This document shows, one piece after another, positions 31,292 through 45,152 of a DNA stretch of 64,000 bases; position 1 is the first letter of the stretch; each line of letters opens with the position of its first letter. The stretch lies in assembly GCF_026914265.1 (NCBI RefSeq), contig NC_069130.1, forward strand, positions 15,216,366-15,280,365. Reading direction: 5' to 3'. Under the pieces are notes generated by a model. It did not search any database and was not told the origin of the DNA. It saw only the letters and a list, made by a program, of their open reading frames with translations. Origin of the DNA: Mya arenaria (lineage: Eukaryota; Mollusca; Bivalvia; Myida; Myidae). The position numbers and the translations under genes were made by a program.

Positions 31292-31470
31292 TACAGTCGA
31301 AACCCTTTGGCTCGATATCCAAGGTACCGGCCGAAATACTTTGAGCCTCGCAAATATCGAGCCAAGCGGGAATGCCTACACTGAGTTAAACAATACCGGT
31401 CCTTTACATCATGTTCGAGCCGACGAGGAAATCGAGCCAAGCTATATCGAGCTAACGGGTTTCTACTGTA
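31292..31470. mobile_element. MITE, 'TACAGTCGAAACC' family
   Basis: Starts TACAGTCGAAACCCTTTGGC and ends GGGTTTCTACTGTA. The interior has several 'atcgagcc' and 'ggctcga' elements as in the 1536-1710 copy. About 179 bp. Confidence 0.7.
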
Positions 31471-34407
31471 TGTTTATTTTCACGAACACGTTTGTTGGCA
31501 TACTCAGGAAGATGTTTGGTATAAGGTGAATACGTTAAAACACGCTGGTATAAGTAAACATTCGTTGTTGTGCGCAGTGGCCGAAATAAATTATTATGTA
31601 TGACATCCCCTTCGTATGTTTAAAAAACGCTAGTCATACTAAGACATACGCTTGACATACGTTTAATACGTTAAAGGTAGGTTACTCAAACGTCACGATA
31701 CGTTGACATAAATGTCGTACCATACAGTTTACGAATTATTAACCTATGAGTAACTTACTTCTAACCTATATCTGACCTATAACAGACTTATCTGCAACAC
31801 ATATTGACGTATTCCGACGTATAAAATGTTTGTCTGTTGTAACTTTTTGAACGTGTTTTTACCGTACAACTAGCGTATTATTTGCGTTTTACCAGCAATG
31901 CATTACCCGACGACATCAGAAGATGGAGGAAATCTGGAGTTAGTATAAGTTCAGATAAAAAAACAGTAGTTATTTTAAAAGTTTTTTTTGAAATGATATC
32001 TACGTGGCTACAAATTTCCAAGTAAAAAGCGCCAAAGTCTCGGTAATAGTTTATTCTGTAACCAAATCAAACCTTTTGTGTTATGAGCGTTAAAGTCAAA
32101 AGAGGTAAACACGATAATGTATTAATCAAAAGTAAAAAAACTACAACTTATAATTTGCATCAACCTGTATAATGCGCATTTAAAGACACTCTGATTAAGG
32201 TAAGGAAAATACTGAAGTTCACACACTACGTAACAAGCCAGAAAAACTCACCCAAATGACGATTACAACATCGTTGTAGGTAATTGTTGGGATACCCGGA
32301 CCTTGCCACTGTCTGTGACAACTAAGTAAGAATTCAATTTGGGGGGGGGGGGGGGGAAGCCAGTTTATAGGTTACACATCACCATTGTTATTCCCTATAT
32401 AATTTAATGTAAAATTATAATTTTTAGACAACATTTAAAGGCATTTCCAGCGAATGCAGGCTATGATAACCACATATATTCTTAAAGTTCAAGCTTTAAA
32501 TTACATTTTAAGCCAATAAAAAAGGGGGGTCAAGTTATTCCTAAGAAAAATCACTCCACTTGAAAAACAAACTCTAAAAATTGCACCGTCCGCCATGACA
32601 GTTCTTCCAAAATGACCTTTTAACTACAGGGCAGCGGTTTATGCTTTAATCTCTACTCTTAATGATAAATCAAGCAAGAATAGATACTTAAGGTATAAAA
32701 GTTTCAGGAATAATGATATTTTTGATTTACAGTGTATTGAGCATGTGAAAACATGTCTATCAATCATACCAACATTTTTTTTATTGAGAATTTTCCACAC
32801 AACGGAAGTACATATGACGTAATGGTGACGTCATTCCTATAAGTGCTAAACCACAAAAAGATGAAAGTGATTGTATTCAATAAGCATATTAGTAACAATT
32901 TTCACCTTCGTATTTTTTTTATAATTTGAGTTTGAGAAAAAGAACAATCTTTGTACACCAAAAAAATGGAAATAAACAAGAAATTGATTTTAACAATATA
33001 TGCATATGAATAGATGAAAAGTAAAAAAATACGAAAATCTCACTTAGTTGAAAATATTCACAAAGGTGCTTATGTAATACGGCCCCAGAACAATAATGAT
33101 ATTATAATGGGTACCACGGATGTAATTTTTAGTTAATTGCAATTATCTAAGAATTACATAGCAAGCCCTAGGGAGGAGGGAGGGGGGAGGGGGGTAAAAC
33201 CGGTCTTCAACCGTCCAAACTTACCCCATTATTTTTCGATACGTGTAAATAAAACATATTAGCCAATTCGGAAACAGCAACAACTTTTGAAGGCAATACA
33301 TAATAAAAAACAATGATATTGACTTATTAAATACACTCAAGAACTCAGAGATCAAACCACATGTCAAAAGATGAAGTCGGAGCAAGAGTGCGATGTAAAA
33401 ATACACAGATAATCGTCTGCCAAAGTTCCACCATCAAACACAAGAAAACTTCGTCAATGGTTTGTTTTAGGGTGACTGCAAACACTGACCTTAACAATGC
33501 CGGCATTAAACGGTATTCACGACAGATCATTTGATGCCCTTGTGAATATTTGTATTTGATTATTTCCCATTAGTATGTGTCATTGTTGGTCTTAAAATCA
33601 AATTAAAGATATGGCCTGAACGTGCTGTCACAGATATGCGTCTATTAAGCTGAAGATATTTCCATTAGTTCAGTTTATTGCTCTCAAAGGAGTGGTCAAT
33701 TGTTCCCGTAACGGGAGATTAAGGGCCTTTCTACAGTCCAAACGTCATTTGAAAGACCACAAAAAATCAATGTTTAATTGTTTTGTTTTTTGTTTTATTT
33801 ATTTAGTATTAAGGTTCAATATCTAGAAATCATAATACATATATCCGTTCCCACATGTGCATCTGCCATAAGGAGTTGAGCAAATTTTACGAGGGAAGAT
33901 TATATCAGATTTATAATAAAAAAGCATTCATATTATCCGGAAAAGTCTTTATACAAAATGAATATGTTTTTTTGTCAACACAGTAATACCCACTCAACAA
34001 TGTCTTGAGGTTTTATGGTGATTGCAGCAAATTTAAGAAAGATATTTGCATTTTCGTAACCAGAAAATGAATTCAATCCACTTATTTTCATTATTTTTTG
34101 AATACCTTTCTTGTTAGAAACGATTTCACCAAGAACTCACAATTGTTCATGAGGTATTCTGGGGCATTTTTTCTCTCAAACATAGTTATCTTGTCGACAG
34201 ACAAAACACATCACAAAGGATGTATGTTTTACTCCCTAAAAGATCATAAATACATACTTTCAAATGTCTGTTGTACATTGCAGACATTGTTGTCAGTAGC
34301 AACGGTACATATGGCACAATGCCTAAGTTTCACGGGAATATTTATTCTATTTACCGCAATCGTACATATAATGACAATAGACGGACAGACATTAATATTT
34401 GTCAATG
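31471..34407. other. Gene-poor stretch; G-runs
   Basis: No supported exon. A G16 run lies at 32341-32356, and a G-quadruplex-capable purine tract (gggaggagggaggggggagg) starts at 33171. Confidence 0.5.
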
Positions 34408-34465
34408 TACACACACACGCACACACGCACACACGCACACACACACACATATATATATATATTCC
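34408..34465. repeat. (CA)n microsatellite with adjoining (TA)n
   Basis: CA repeats interrupted by CG at regular intervals, then TATATATA. Confidence 0.95.
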
Positions 34466-34542
34466 ATGAAATATAGAAAATAACATGCAACAAGAGTTTG
34501 ATGACATGTATATGTATCAAAAAAGGAAACATTCACGTGTCA

Positions 34543-34833
34543 GGTGTCCGCCCGGTTAGCTCAGTCGGTAGAGCGTTGGACTGTTAACCGGACAACAAAG
34601 GTTCGATTCCCGGGCGGACCAGGTCACTTCTGTTGTGATTGGTTATGCAATCCTTTATACGATCATCCGTACCACTGTCCCTGGCATGTACAGAAGTTGT
34701 CAGTTCCTTGCACAGGTGAAGGCACCTTCACCGCCCAGGATAGGTGTGCGGTGGTTGAACTGTCACTCTTGGACCCTTCAATGTGCTCACGTCCTCACGT
34801 CGGGTCCCGGAGTATAAACTAGTAACACCACCA
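34543..34833 (+). mobile_element. tRNA-derived SINE with perfect 10-bp target duplications
   Basis: A tRNA-like head (34546-34620) with A-box TAGCTCAGTCGGTAGAGC and B-box GGTTCGATTCCCG is followed by an unrelated body of about 210 bp and a short (acc)-rich tail. The decamer TCACGTGTCA flanks it on both sides (34533-34542 and 34834-34843), the hallmark of LINE-assisted insertion. Intact duplications suggest a recent insertion. The body ends 'cacgtcgggtcccggagtat', which may be a conserved SINE 3' domain. Open frames across it are not genes. Confidence 0.85.
34546..34620 (+). tRNA. tRNA-like head of the SINE (anticodon position reads GTT, Asn-like); probably not a functional tRNA
   Basis: The ends pair (GTCCGCC with GGCGGAC) and the anticodon loop reads CTGTTAA, which would be Asn. 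However, the anticodon stem (TTGGA/CCGGA) and T-stem (AAGG/CCCG) have mismatches, and the sequence continues into a repeat body within target-site duplications. It is best read as the internal Pol III promoter of the SINE. Confidence 0.45.
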
Positions 34834-34843
34834 TCACGTGTCA

Positions 34844-36037
34844 AGTAGAATAAAAAACACACCAAAACAACACACAGTCAAAAACTTAAAGAGTTATAAT
34901 GGTTTGTTAGTTGAATGGTAACGAGAATGTAGCTTTTAAAATATCAAATCAAATTATCAAATTTATAAAGAATTCCATAAAACATTTATTAAATGCTACT
35001 TTTATAAAAAAACGTATGAAATCAAAACGCATATCATAACACATTGTATATCATAGAGTATCTTTAATCATGTTTCTTTGACATATCAAGATTTTCAAAT
35101 TTAACGATAGCGGAAACAGGTAACCGATATGTAGTCGCATATGATCACGTGACGTACTATACATGTACTTTCGGACCTTAAATTAATCGAATGAACAAGT
35201 GCGATCATAAAATTAAATAACAAACTTAAGCATAAATTTAGCGTGATTATAAGGTAATATGTGATGCGTGTCGTTTTATTATAACTATGTGTGTACTTCG
35301 AGATTATCTTTGTGTGAACCATATCATAACACTTGAACACAATCTATTTTTATAGATCGGTAGTATAACACCAACAAGCCAAGATTCTAGTAGAATACCA
35401 TTTTGCAACATTTTTATTCAGTAAAATTAAATGCTGTTTCATTCATTATTTAAAAAATCATTGCTTTTACAGAACTCTATAAGGTTGGAGCCTAATCTGT
35501 TTACAACTGTATCTTTAGAAGAGCAGTTTACGGCCATATTAGAAGAGGTTAACAATTGTGCAATGCTTTCGTCAAATACTTCATTTGGATTAATATCAAC
35601 TTACTCAAAAATAAAGTTGTCAACAATTGTTATATCAGACAGTGAGCCGGTTCATTATAGTTTTTGGTACAAATGTATATTTCTCTACTTTAAATCATAG
35701 TCATCAAGTTATGTCTCAGTACATGCTTAAATATCAACTTGTGATAGAAAACAACAAAAATCAGGTATATATAATTTTGGCTTAAGTCTACAAACATTTA
35801 AACAAGAATATGATAAATATCGTCGGTGTGATCGGTCTCCACCCTGGCAGTCCTACAGTCGAGTCCTAATCAAAGTTTTTGAATTGAAATGTGATAAACA
35901 ATTACGTACACGCTAAAAGCATACATATAACTTGTTTGTTGATACAATGATAAATACATTGCATAAAGTATGTTATAAAATCAGATGTGTGTTGGTTCAA
36001 AATAATTGCTTAAATTCACACTGAAAGTAGTTCAGCG
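34844..36037. other. Intergenic, nothing recognised
   Basis: AT-rich. An 89-codon frame at 35431-35700 (plus) shows no family signature and no splice context that supports it. Confidence 0.5.
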
Positions 36038-36821
36038 TTAAAGGTGGTAATGATTGATGTAGTGTCCATCCCAGTCATAGGCATAAGGCGGATGGTCATT
36101 CTGACAGCAGGGATGAAATTGCTCAATATGTTGATGTTGTTGTATCGGGCGCTCATATTTAGAGCTGAGGTATCTGAGGGATGCCTTAATTGTTGAATTT
36201 TCATTCGCCAGTACTGTGTTGAGTGATGTTAGAGTTAGGATTTCTATATTGAGAGTGTCATTGCAGTCGTGATTAATTGCCGTGATGTTTCTGCTCAATT
36301 CATTTACAAGGAAAAGGGCAAGTTTCACAAATGGCGAAAAGAACCTAACCTCTTCCTGCAACTGTTCAGCGAGCTCCTTCCATTCGTTGTAATGACCTAA
36401 TAATTTCGCGAACTGTTATTGGTGTGAGGTTGTGACTGTGTCTGGTGAGTTGAACGGGGTTTACGTCAGTGTTTGTCTTGAAAGTGTTGGCTTCTGTTTG
36501 GCATTCTTTTTTCAATGTTGGCACAGCAAATGCTGCGATTTTCAAATGAGTTGAATTGTTTGTTTGATAATGGTGAAGACAATTATTATTTTTTTTCATC
36601 AGGAATTCCGTCATGCGACGTCAGTCTCGAGCAACTTTCTTAGCCCGGAGTAAAGAATAAGATAAAGTCCTTTTTGGATGTAACTCATTTTGCCTCTGAT
36701 GGGTTTCAAACACAATTTCTTTTAAATATATATCCGGGCTGAAAAGCGTTATGACGACGGATGAAGTGAGGAACTCACTGATGATGGCCGCTGTGGTGCA
36801 CTCGCTTTTGTGGATTTCCAT
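36038..36821 (-). CDS. Possible two-exon gene for a small protein of unknown function (about 133 residues)
   Basis: Model on the minus strand: exon 1 coding part 36821-36779 (ATG in 'ccgctATGG'), ending at a strong GTGAGT donor in phase 1. Exon 2 is 36396-36038, using acceptor 'aaattattag', ending TAA. The joined frame is open: exon 2 alone gives 118 codons, and the two exons start MEIHKSECTTAAII then SHYNEWKELAEQLQEEVRFF. It looks helical, with Leu-rich segments (LALFLVNELSRNITAINHDC) and an H/Y-rich C-terminus. No signal peptide or known domain was recognised. Other frames in this interval contain stops. It depends on one splice junction chosen by phase and consensus, and could be wrong. 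Confidence 0.4.
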
Positions 36822-36908
36822 AGCGGAGTCGGAGGTCCGTCCGCTGGTAGGCACACTCCGTGTATATCATCTCGCTTTGCTTGGTGAAAGAACGATATCG
36901 GGGCAGTT

Positions 36909-36922
36909 TAAAGTATATAAAC
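36909..36922 (-). promoter_or_regulatory. TATA-type motif upstream of the small minus-strand gene
   Basis: Minus strand reads TTGTTTATATACTTTA about 95 bp upstream of the proposed ATG at 36821, a plausible distance for a core promoter with a short 5' UTR. The sequence also reads TATATAAAC on the plus strand, so direction is ambiguous. Confidence 0.25.
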
Positions 36923-36959
36923 AACCCGTTGGATGCTCGACCAACTGATGAGACGATGC

Positions 36960-39900
36960 AAACTTCGTGTTACGGGGTGTAAAAGCAATGACCGAAATAC
37001 ATGGTGTCGCACACTGTATTAGTCGAGTATGACGCAATGTTGTTATAACTGTAATTTGTCCAACGCTCACTGTGAAAGTCTCAATGAGAAAGTAAAACAG
37101 CATACACGTTTTAAGTGTGATAATAACCAATAACAGTGTTACCAATTCCCTTTTACTAGTTTAAAATGGTATTGCAGTATTTGGTAATTTTGATAGGAAA
37201 TCCTAACAGTGGTTTATTCTCGACGTTTGTCAAAAACAGAATGTTTTATCAATATCGTTTAGTAAATATCTACCAAGTGACTGTCATAAGGCTATAAATC
37301 TGTTAATTTTGCATATTTTTCCATGGACCACCGCATTTAGAAATAAAACATTTTGACAACAAAATGCGCTAAGCATTAAAGATAGATATTATAAGCATGT
37401 ATTTGTAACGTCGTAGAACAAAAGAACATTGTAAAATTAATATGCAATGGGCATTAATATATTGCAAAACTTGCACTTCACCAAGGCACCGTTGATTCGA
37501 TTCATTTTATTTGCAACTTCAAATTAGCCCGGACATCCATTACACATTACGTCTGGCAGCCAAACCAATCACATCATTTACTTACCGATACCAATGCAAC
37601 TTTTTGGTGCAAATCACAATCAGACAGTCCCGTAACCCGCTTTTAGCATACTTTATACACTGATAGAAAGGTTTACACGATGTCCATAATATTTCCATTT
37701 CTCATGCCGTTAATCTTGCTTTTCTCCATAAGTGTTTCTCCCCTTCACCCATAAAGAACATTTCACCCGACTACATTCACAGCATCACTTAATGTTAATA
37801 TTAAACCATTCAGCATATTTACTCATAAATACTCAAAACTAATCGCTCAAGATGCAAGGGAGAAACTAAATCTTGACATAGTTGTAGCGGCGGCAAAAGA
37901 AGACCGATAAATTTACATGAATATAACCAATCTAATTCTAAGGAGTGCCATTTTTCTGATTCCTTTTTACCTATATTTGCAATCGGCGTATCTGTCCTAG
38001 CCCTTATTTCGTACATATACCTATTCTGCAGATTCAAAGTATTGGCTGCATAATTTGATATGATGGCAACTGTCACACATGCAAAGACTCCCCATTTTCA
38101 GCACTTATATATACACCAACCCACCTACCACCTCAACACCCCCTCCTTGGATATCACATCTTCACAACCATTTACCTTATTACAATACATACATTCTACT
38201 CGCACTTTCATTAATTGCAGTTGTTGTTGTTCGCTAATACCTTCACAGACTGCGAAAACCAGCATTACACTTTGCGATAAGTACTCCGTCGACATCTATC
38301 TTCTTCATAGTCATGTCATTACCCACATGTATTTCATCGTGCACCTTCCACTCTGACGCACGAGTCACTATCGCTTCACTGGAGGTAGGCGTTGTCCCTC
38401 AACTCCAGATTGAATGGAGCATTTTTTACATCCAGGTAAAACACAACACTCAAACACAACATCCAGCTTCCATCATCACCATTTCCTATATCAATGCTCT
38501 CAGATAAAGGTCCATACTTAAGGCAACCACAGCAAACATATCCCAACTTTGGTTTACACAATTGGCTTGTTCCTATAATTTCGAGTTTTTAATAATATTA
38601 TTGCAAAACCTTTGTACCCTAAGAAACTTTGCAATATCATATTGAGTTTTTCGTTTTTCTGTTCGTCTTTGTTGTTCTGTGAATTATAATAATTCAGTCC
38701 TTTCTTATATATCTTTAGATTTCGATTGCCAAAAATGGGCTGAAAGGTCCCAAACCAAAAAAATAAGCAAAAACTGTATGAGCTATTTGATTACAATATT
38801 TTGTGTGAGAATTGCAGATGCTTTACAAATTCATGTTGTCGTTAATCAGATGGTATTGGATTCCACGAACGAGATTTCATCTGTTTTTCTGTTTAAAGCC
38901 CATTTGCATGCAACTGTTCAAGTTAAATTGTTTCACAATTGGCACACATAAACTCGGGAAAAGGTAGCAGGCTCCTTATTAGTTTTCTTACGTGAATAGG
39001 CACTCTTCAGATTGGAATGAAATGGCATTTTTTTAGCGTCTCACATTTAACGACAACCAAATTTCGTGAACATTGAGTTATAATCCAATTAATGTAAGCA
39101 ATTTAGAAAATTCAGTCATTTGGAAGAAAATCACCGTCAATTGTACGTTTAATCAAGTAAGGCCGGAAGTAAAAAAAACCATTCTAATACAGCAAAAAAC
39201 ATCTCTGAGATATTATTTTGTTTCTTCCTAATGCAGATATTGGTGTGAATTCAAAGTTGAACAACTATTCATAATTTGCATAACTAAGGCTTAAACAATC
39301 GGTTAATAAAGTAGCATTTTCTATCGAAAATATAGATTTTGAATACAGTACCTCATCTGGACACTTTACATTTAGTTATGACGTACCACAAACTTTTATT
39401 GAAACTCCATATAGTGGCCATGTTGAAAACTTGCTGCGGACTGTTTGGCCCTAGATGTACATTTGTTTTATGTTAAGATACAGTTTTACTAAGCTCAAGC
39501 TGATTTTTATGTTTGGTTTATATTGATTAATCATTGTATTTTTTTTTGCATTTTTAATAACACAATTATGACACCACTCTTATGATACTTCATATTTAAG
39601 GGAAGTAATTTTTGCTGTGATAATGTAGCAATTTTATAAATTTGTTTCTTAACACTTAATGTCTATATAAAAAAGCTCTTGGTGCAAACTTTAAAATATT
39701 CAAATATTATGTATGGTAACTTTAAAACTTCACGAGTAACCTTGTTTCTATCAATGATGGCCAGATTATCTTAAAACCTTTAACGATATTCGTTATTTCG
39801 TGTTACTTTATTGTTTAAATCAGCGATCACGCTTTCACTTGTGCAATAAAAGAAATAATTAAATGTTCAAATTGTATGAACACGAAAACAACAATTTTAA

Positions 39901-42336
39901 TGCTATTTTGATGGGTGAGTGATTTTATTTAACACATAATGATTTTAATGTGTTTTAAAGATTTATACTTTTTGTAGGATGTAGAAGGGTTTGTCTGAGA
40001 CAGTCACTCTTGGTTATGTTTGTTATCTTATGGATTGGAAACAGCCATTTTTGTATTTGCTTGGAATGGGTGGAGCTGAAGAAATTCAAGAGCTAGTATG
40101 ATTTTTATGCAGAGCTTCTCCGTGTGCAGGGCACGTAAAGGCCATGCGTAAAGCGATGCGTGTATTTATTTTGCTCAGGGTGGTCATGTGGATATATAGG
40201 GCAATAATACAAGAACATCCTAAGTTTGAATATAAATTGGACACAGGATGAACATAAGAAGAGCTATTCCTAGAGTCAATCGGCAGATGTTCAGTTCGTA
40301 AAAGAAATCCTATATTTGCTTTGTACATGATGGACATGTGCAAAGCCAGTCCAAGATGTTTGTGGAAAACTCTATTGATGTAAGAAGAGGCGGAGAAACC
40401 TGACCAATTAAGGATAAGTTTTGTATGGGAAAGAAATGACATTCAATTGGCAAAGAACTGACTAGCAAAAGGCTATTCCTGCTGAATTATGCGTCCCAGA
40501 AATAATCAACTATCACCGGTGTACCACTCTTGCATCAATTGTAAATACCAAAGTAAGCTTGTAGAACACTTTGAAGAGCCGTATCGACAAATACATTGTG
40601 CAAATGACATGTTTTTATGGTTGAGATGGCAACCCGATTCATAAAATGTAGTATCGTTTCATTTGTAAAATGGTATTAAAGGTTATATATGCATACTCTA
40701 TAATAGATGCTCAAATAACAACACTCTCGAGATAAAAGAAGAAACATTTAAGGTGATCCAGCATCAGGCAATATGAGATCATATTACAGATAAATACCAC
40801 TCCAAGGTTCATGCTGTTCTGAAGTATCATTGTGACAAGTCGGCTGCACAAGTACACGGAACTTCTGCACAAAAAATATTATAATAATTGAAATGATATA
40901 TTATAAAATATACGAAACATCTGATCATTTGGATGATTGCGTCTGTTAATGGTATGCTTTTCGTTGAAATATGGACTTTAATCAGTGATATAACAGCATT
41001 GAGTATTTTCGTTACAAACGTCAACACTGTGTATCTGGATTTTGAAATTGAAAAACAACATTTTTATTTTCATTAAAATCATACGCTTTTTATTGGAAAT
41101 AATCATAACTTACGACATATGATAATATTGTCAGCCTATCTATCAAACGTGTCCTTGAAGTTGAATGCTTGAACATTAGCTGTCGCACAAAATCATTACC
41201 AACGTAAAATAAAAATATAAGCAAAAAATAAACTTAAAGAAAATGAAACAGATGTTATATCATCTTTCTAATATATTCTCAAACTGGCTTTCTTTGCGCC
41301 GATTTAAGATCACTTCGTCGCACTTGCACTTTACTTGCACAGTTTTTAATCTGGATTGTATTTTTGCATTGATTCTCATAAACGTATATACTTGTTGGAA
41401 TTAAAACGTACCACTCGAAAGCATGACTTGAGTATTCGGTTGACCTTTCTGAAGACAGCGATGTTTAAAAAAACTCAGCCATACATGTTCTGTTTGAAGT
41501 ATTTTGAATGCACCTCTTTCTTAAATTTTGAAGTAAAATGTTAGCGCGGCATATTGTAAGGCATGAAGAGCGTCCTCCATAAATCGCCTGTTGGATATCA
41601 TATGACACATTGGCACTCGCTTATAATTTTTACGACTTGTATTCGTCTATAAAACCTAAGCTTAGGACAATAGTTCAGCGTTGAGTGAATCAACAGACTG
41701 TCTATAAATCAGTTATTATTTCAGATAAAATCTAAGTAATGTGTTTTCTAAATACTCGGAAACATTATGTTACCGCTGCTGTTAACGAACATTTACTTAT
41801 TCAACTATTAATGACCATTCTGTGCAATAACTTACAATGGAAAGCTCTGTCAATGATTTAATCGGAAACGTTTTAATGCTAGTTAACGCTGACGTTTTAA
41901 TCAGTTATGTAATATATTGTGGATGGTGTAATCTGACAATAAGCATACTCAGCTACTTTGTAGGGAGAGTATTAGTTGTACCTAATATTGAAAATTCTCA
42001 ATAGCTTTGTTATGAGATTATTGGGACGAGCTAACATTGGAAACAATCTGTTATTGTTTTTAACAGCTTTTTATCAGCTTGAATAAAAACGAGATCAGTC
42101 ATTATATGAGCAGAGAGTATGTGCAGGTTAACATTTTGAAAACCTAGTCAGTGATGCAAACCTATATTGAACTGATCTATGAGTTTGCTTCATAAGGAAA
42201 ATAGCTGTGCTACCTTACATTTTGAAACGTCGTCAGTAAGTAAACCCTAAGGTGGGCGTCAGTGACGGAAAACATAGCAGAATTCAAACCGTTGATTCAT
42301 ATTGACCGTTTTGGGGCAAGCTCACATTGGATAAGT
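36960..42336. other. Long gene-poor stretch, nothing securely recognised
   Basis: Open frames of 60-120 codons occur on both strands (for example 40086-40442 minus) but lack recognisable domains, consistent splice sites or family motifs. A minus-strand hydrophobic frame near 37985-38075 (VTVAIISNYAANTLN) ends at a GTAAAA donor but has no good acceptor. Confidence 0.45.
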
Positions 42337-42408
42337 ATGTTGTCTTGGGTGACACTGTACGTTGTTTTTGCTTCCTTGCAAACATTGACTGGAAGGCCTT
42401 ACCAATAT
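42337..42408 (+). CDS. Isolated signal-peptide-like first exon
   Basis: ATG at 42337 opens 24 codons, MLSWVTLYVVFASLQTLTGR then PYQY, followed immediately by a perfect GTAAGT donor (phase 0). The sequence has a hydrophobic core and polar end typical of a secretion signal. No matching downstream exon could be identified; a weak candidate membrane-spanning frame lies at about 55049-55100 on the same strand. It may be the start of an unrecognised secreted or membrane protein gene, or a relic. Confidence 0.3.
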
Positions 42409-45152
42409 GTAAGTATCTCGATCATTTTATGCTAAGACTCTTCTTTGTTCTTTTTATATACTACATAAAATAGAGCTGCATACTAGGTACGTTACGTGTC
42501 GAGATATATCGTCCCTTAATGTATTATTTGTGACAAAGCCTGTTAAAAGTGGTACAAAGTTACAAAAATTGACAATTGCAGTGTTTGGTTGTTATTTAGA
42601 GTTTTTCATAAAAAACATTTTGGCAATAATTTGAGGTCAAAAGTTGTTTCTTTGTTATTCCGATTTAAAGGAACGTCGATCTATTTTCGGTGAATTTTCA
42701 AAAATGATATTTTTTTTAGAATTATTACGAAACATTGTTTTCGTGTCTTTATATATTTTGTAGTAATATATTATACACAAACTATCAAATTATTTAGCAG
42801 TTGAAATAAAGCTAATTAAATTATGATAAAAGTATCAATGGCAAATAAAATGTTACCATGACAGCCACAATACAATGCATTACAATATGTAACACATCAG
42901 GGATGAAACATACAGCTCGTAAATTACTACCGAAATTGCTTAAGTATAGGCAATCACTTTACAAAAATGTTATTTTTTAAAAATGTCAGAATGATTAAAA
43001 CTGTAATTGTTATGGGGATTTTAGTTCAAACTGGATCCATTTTTATTCACAAAAAGTCTTTAATATTAAAATGTTCAGAAATAGTAATACAATTAACATA
43101 TCTGGTATTATGCCTTTTTCTACCTATGCTCATTATATACAATATACATTTTGTAATTTCAAAAATGTACAAAATTTAGTAAAATAACAATATACGTAAC
43201 AAACATAAACACAAATTCTGCTATGGCGACACAAAAGTTAAACTTCGACATGCATATTATGTATTGACAAATCAGTTTAATACACAATTATCAAAATGCA
43301 TTTCTGCCCTTTCGTCTCCAACACATTGGTGCTTGAAGTAGTAATGTAGAAACTCAGTTTATAAATATCTACAATGTACCAGAGCCCTCTGAAAAGTCTG
43401 AAGGCATTGCATTTCCATGGAGTTTTGAATTTGTTGGATCAGTCTGTTGGACATTTTCATGCGGAAAAAAAGTTGGCAGCTTAAAGAGTTGGTCGGACAA
43501 AGAACATGAATACTGTCCTTATAAGATATGATGAATATCAATATATTTGTCCAGTGCATTGTTTTCGGGAGTCAATTCATCGTCATCGTTATCAAAACTC
43601 ATAATCACACAAATCAAAATATCTGCAGGTTGAGAGTTTCTAGAAAGTAAAGGTCCCAAATGATTTTCACAAATTCTGATGCTGCTACGAGGCTTACTAT
43701 TCTATTTGAATGACTCCTTGAAACTTCCCTGCCAAAACTCGGCAACTCGGCAGAAACATCCTCGAAAAGGCAGCTTAATTATCACCCCATCTCAAGATCT
43801 GAACTTGACCTTTAAATGAATGATAAATACAAATGTACAATCTTCATGAGTATGATTTATAAAAGGACGATGTTGCTGGAACTTGCTGCAAATGACACTG
43901 ACAATATACAACAAAAATGTGTCTAAAGGCATCTACTCCGTCAAATTAACTATAAAAAGGTAGAAAAATAAAATGAAAGTGCATGTCTTTGAAATTACTT
44001 TTGAGCATTGTCCTTTAAAATGTTTTCATATAATACAATGCACACTCAAGTGATTGTATATATGTCCGGACAGATTTTCTCCACCAACGTACACGTGAAC
44101 GCAAATTTGTAATAATATTTGTTTGTTTATAGTATCAAAAGCTACTGATCAATGATAAAGATAGCGTCTTCATGTACATAGGTGGTTATTTGAATGTGCT
44201 TTTTTTAATGTTTCGCCTTATGTTTGAGGGAGAAAGAATAGAAACAGGTGATTCTGTTGTTGAGGTATACGATTTTAAGCGGGTAGATATGTTATTTAGA
44301 AGGGCATTTGAAGTTTGTTCAGCGGAATTGTTGCTTAAATAATGAAATGGAAACTATAGGCACAGGCGTAAATGTATATTTTTGAATATATAACTTAACC
44401 ATGATCCTGTCTAACGGCACACTAATCAACGCTAACCGGCTCTAGGAATGTGTAATATTATCGATAAGTCGATATATTGCGATTCGGAGCAGAAGCGATG
44501 CATATCGATCAACATAAGCATACTATAGATATAGGAATGGTATTATTGATTCCATATTGAGAATTCAATTTAAAGGTTTTTTACATTGAGACTGATTGTC
44601 GCGGAATGTGGAAAAATTCTCATTTTCCACTAGTATAGTATAGCGTATATTTGTATGCTGTTACTGCATAGGCATACAAATACAAAATAATTCAAAACAA
44701 TTTTCTTTTTAATCGATATAATTTGTTATCGAATATAAAGGAAGAGAACAAAGAGAAAAATATAATAAGCAAATTTTAATAAATCATTTATAACTACAAA
44801 CTGGAGACGACGGATAGCAGACGACCACTTTCAGTATTTCTCACTTATAATGACTTTCTTCACTTACACGCTTTCGATAATTTTCAAAGTTCGCAAAGTT
44901 GTGAATGATTGTCTCTTGAGGTTGCGGTTTAATAATTCAAAATAATCTTCCACAACATAGGTATTTAACGCCATTTTTGTAATTTAAATAAAAATTAGCT
45001 GCTGCGGTGACAGTTCTCACACTATTCTTTAATAGACCGTCGTCTCTGAAGACAGAAACTATCTGATATGACACCCCTAATTACATTTCATGACTGTTCA
45101 GCATGGTTCTAATAACTGTTTATCAGCAATGGAGAGGTTTTTGTAAAATAAT
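42409..45152. other. Gene-poor stretch, nothing recognised
   Basis: AT-rich, with several short open frames lacking support and no RNA genes or clear repeat structure. Confidence 0.45.

Noticed and set aside
34544-34822. Open frames over the SINE
   Set aside because: They start in the tRNA-like head and run into the SINE body, with no protein family.
37819-38076. Minus-strand hydrophobic frame (VTVAIISNYAANTLN...) with GTAAAA donor
   Set aside because: No acceptor with a pyrimidine tract and no partner exons, so not called as a gene.
40086-40442. 118-codon minus-strand frame
   Set aside because: No domain, atypical composition and no splice context; chance openness is likely.
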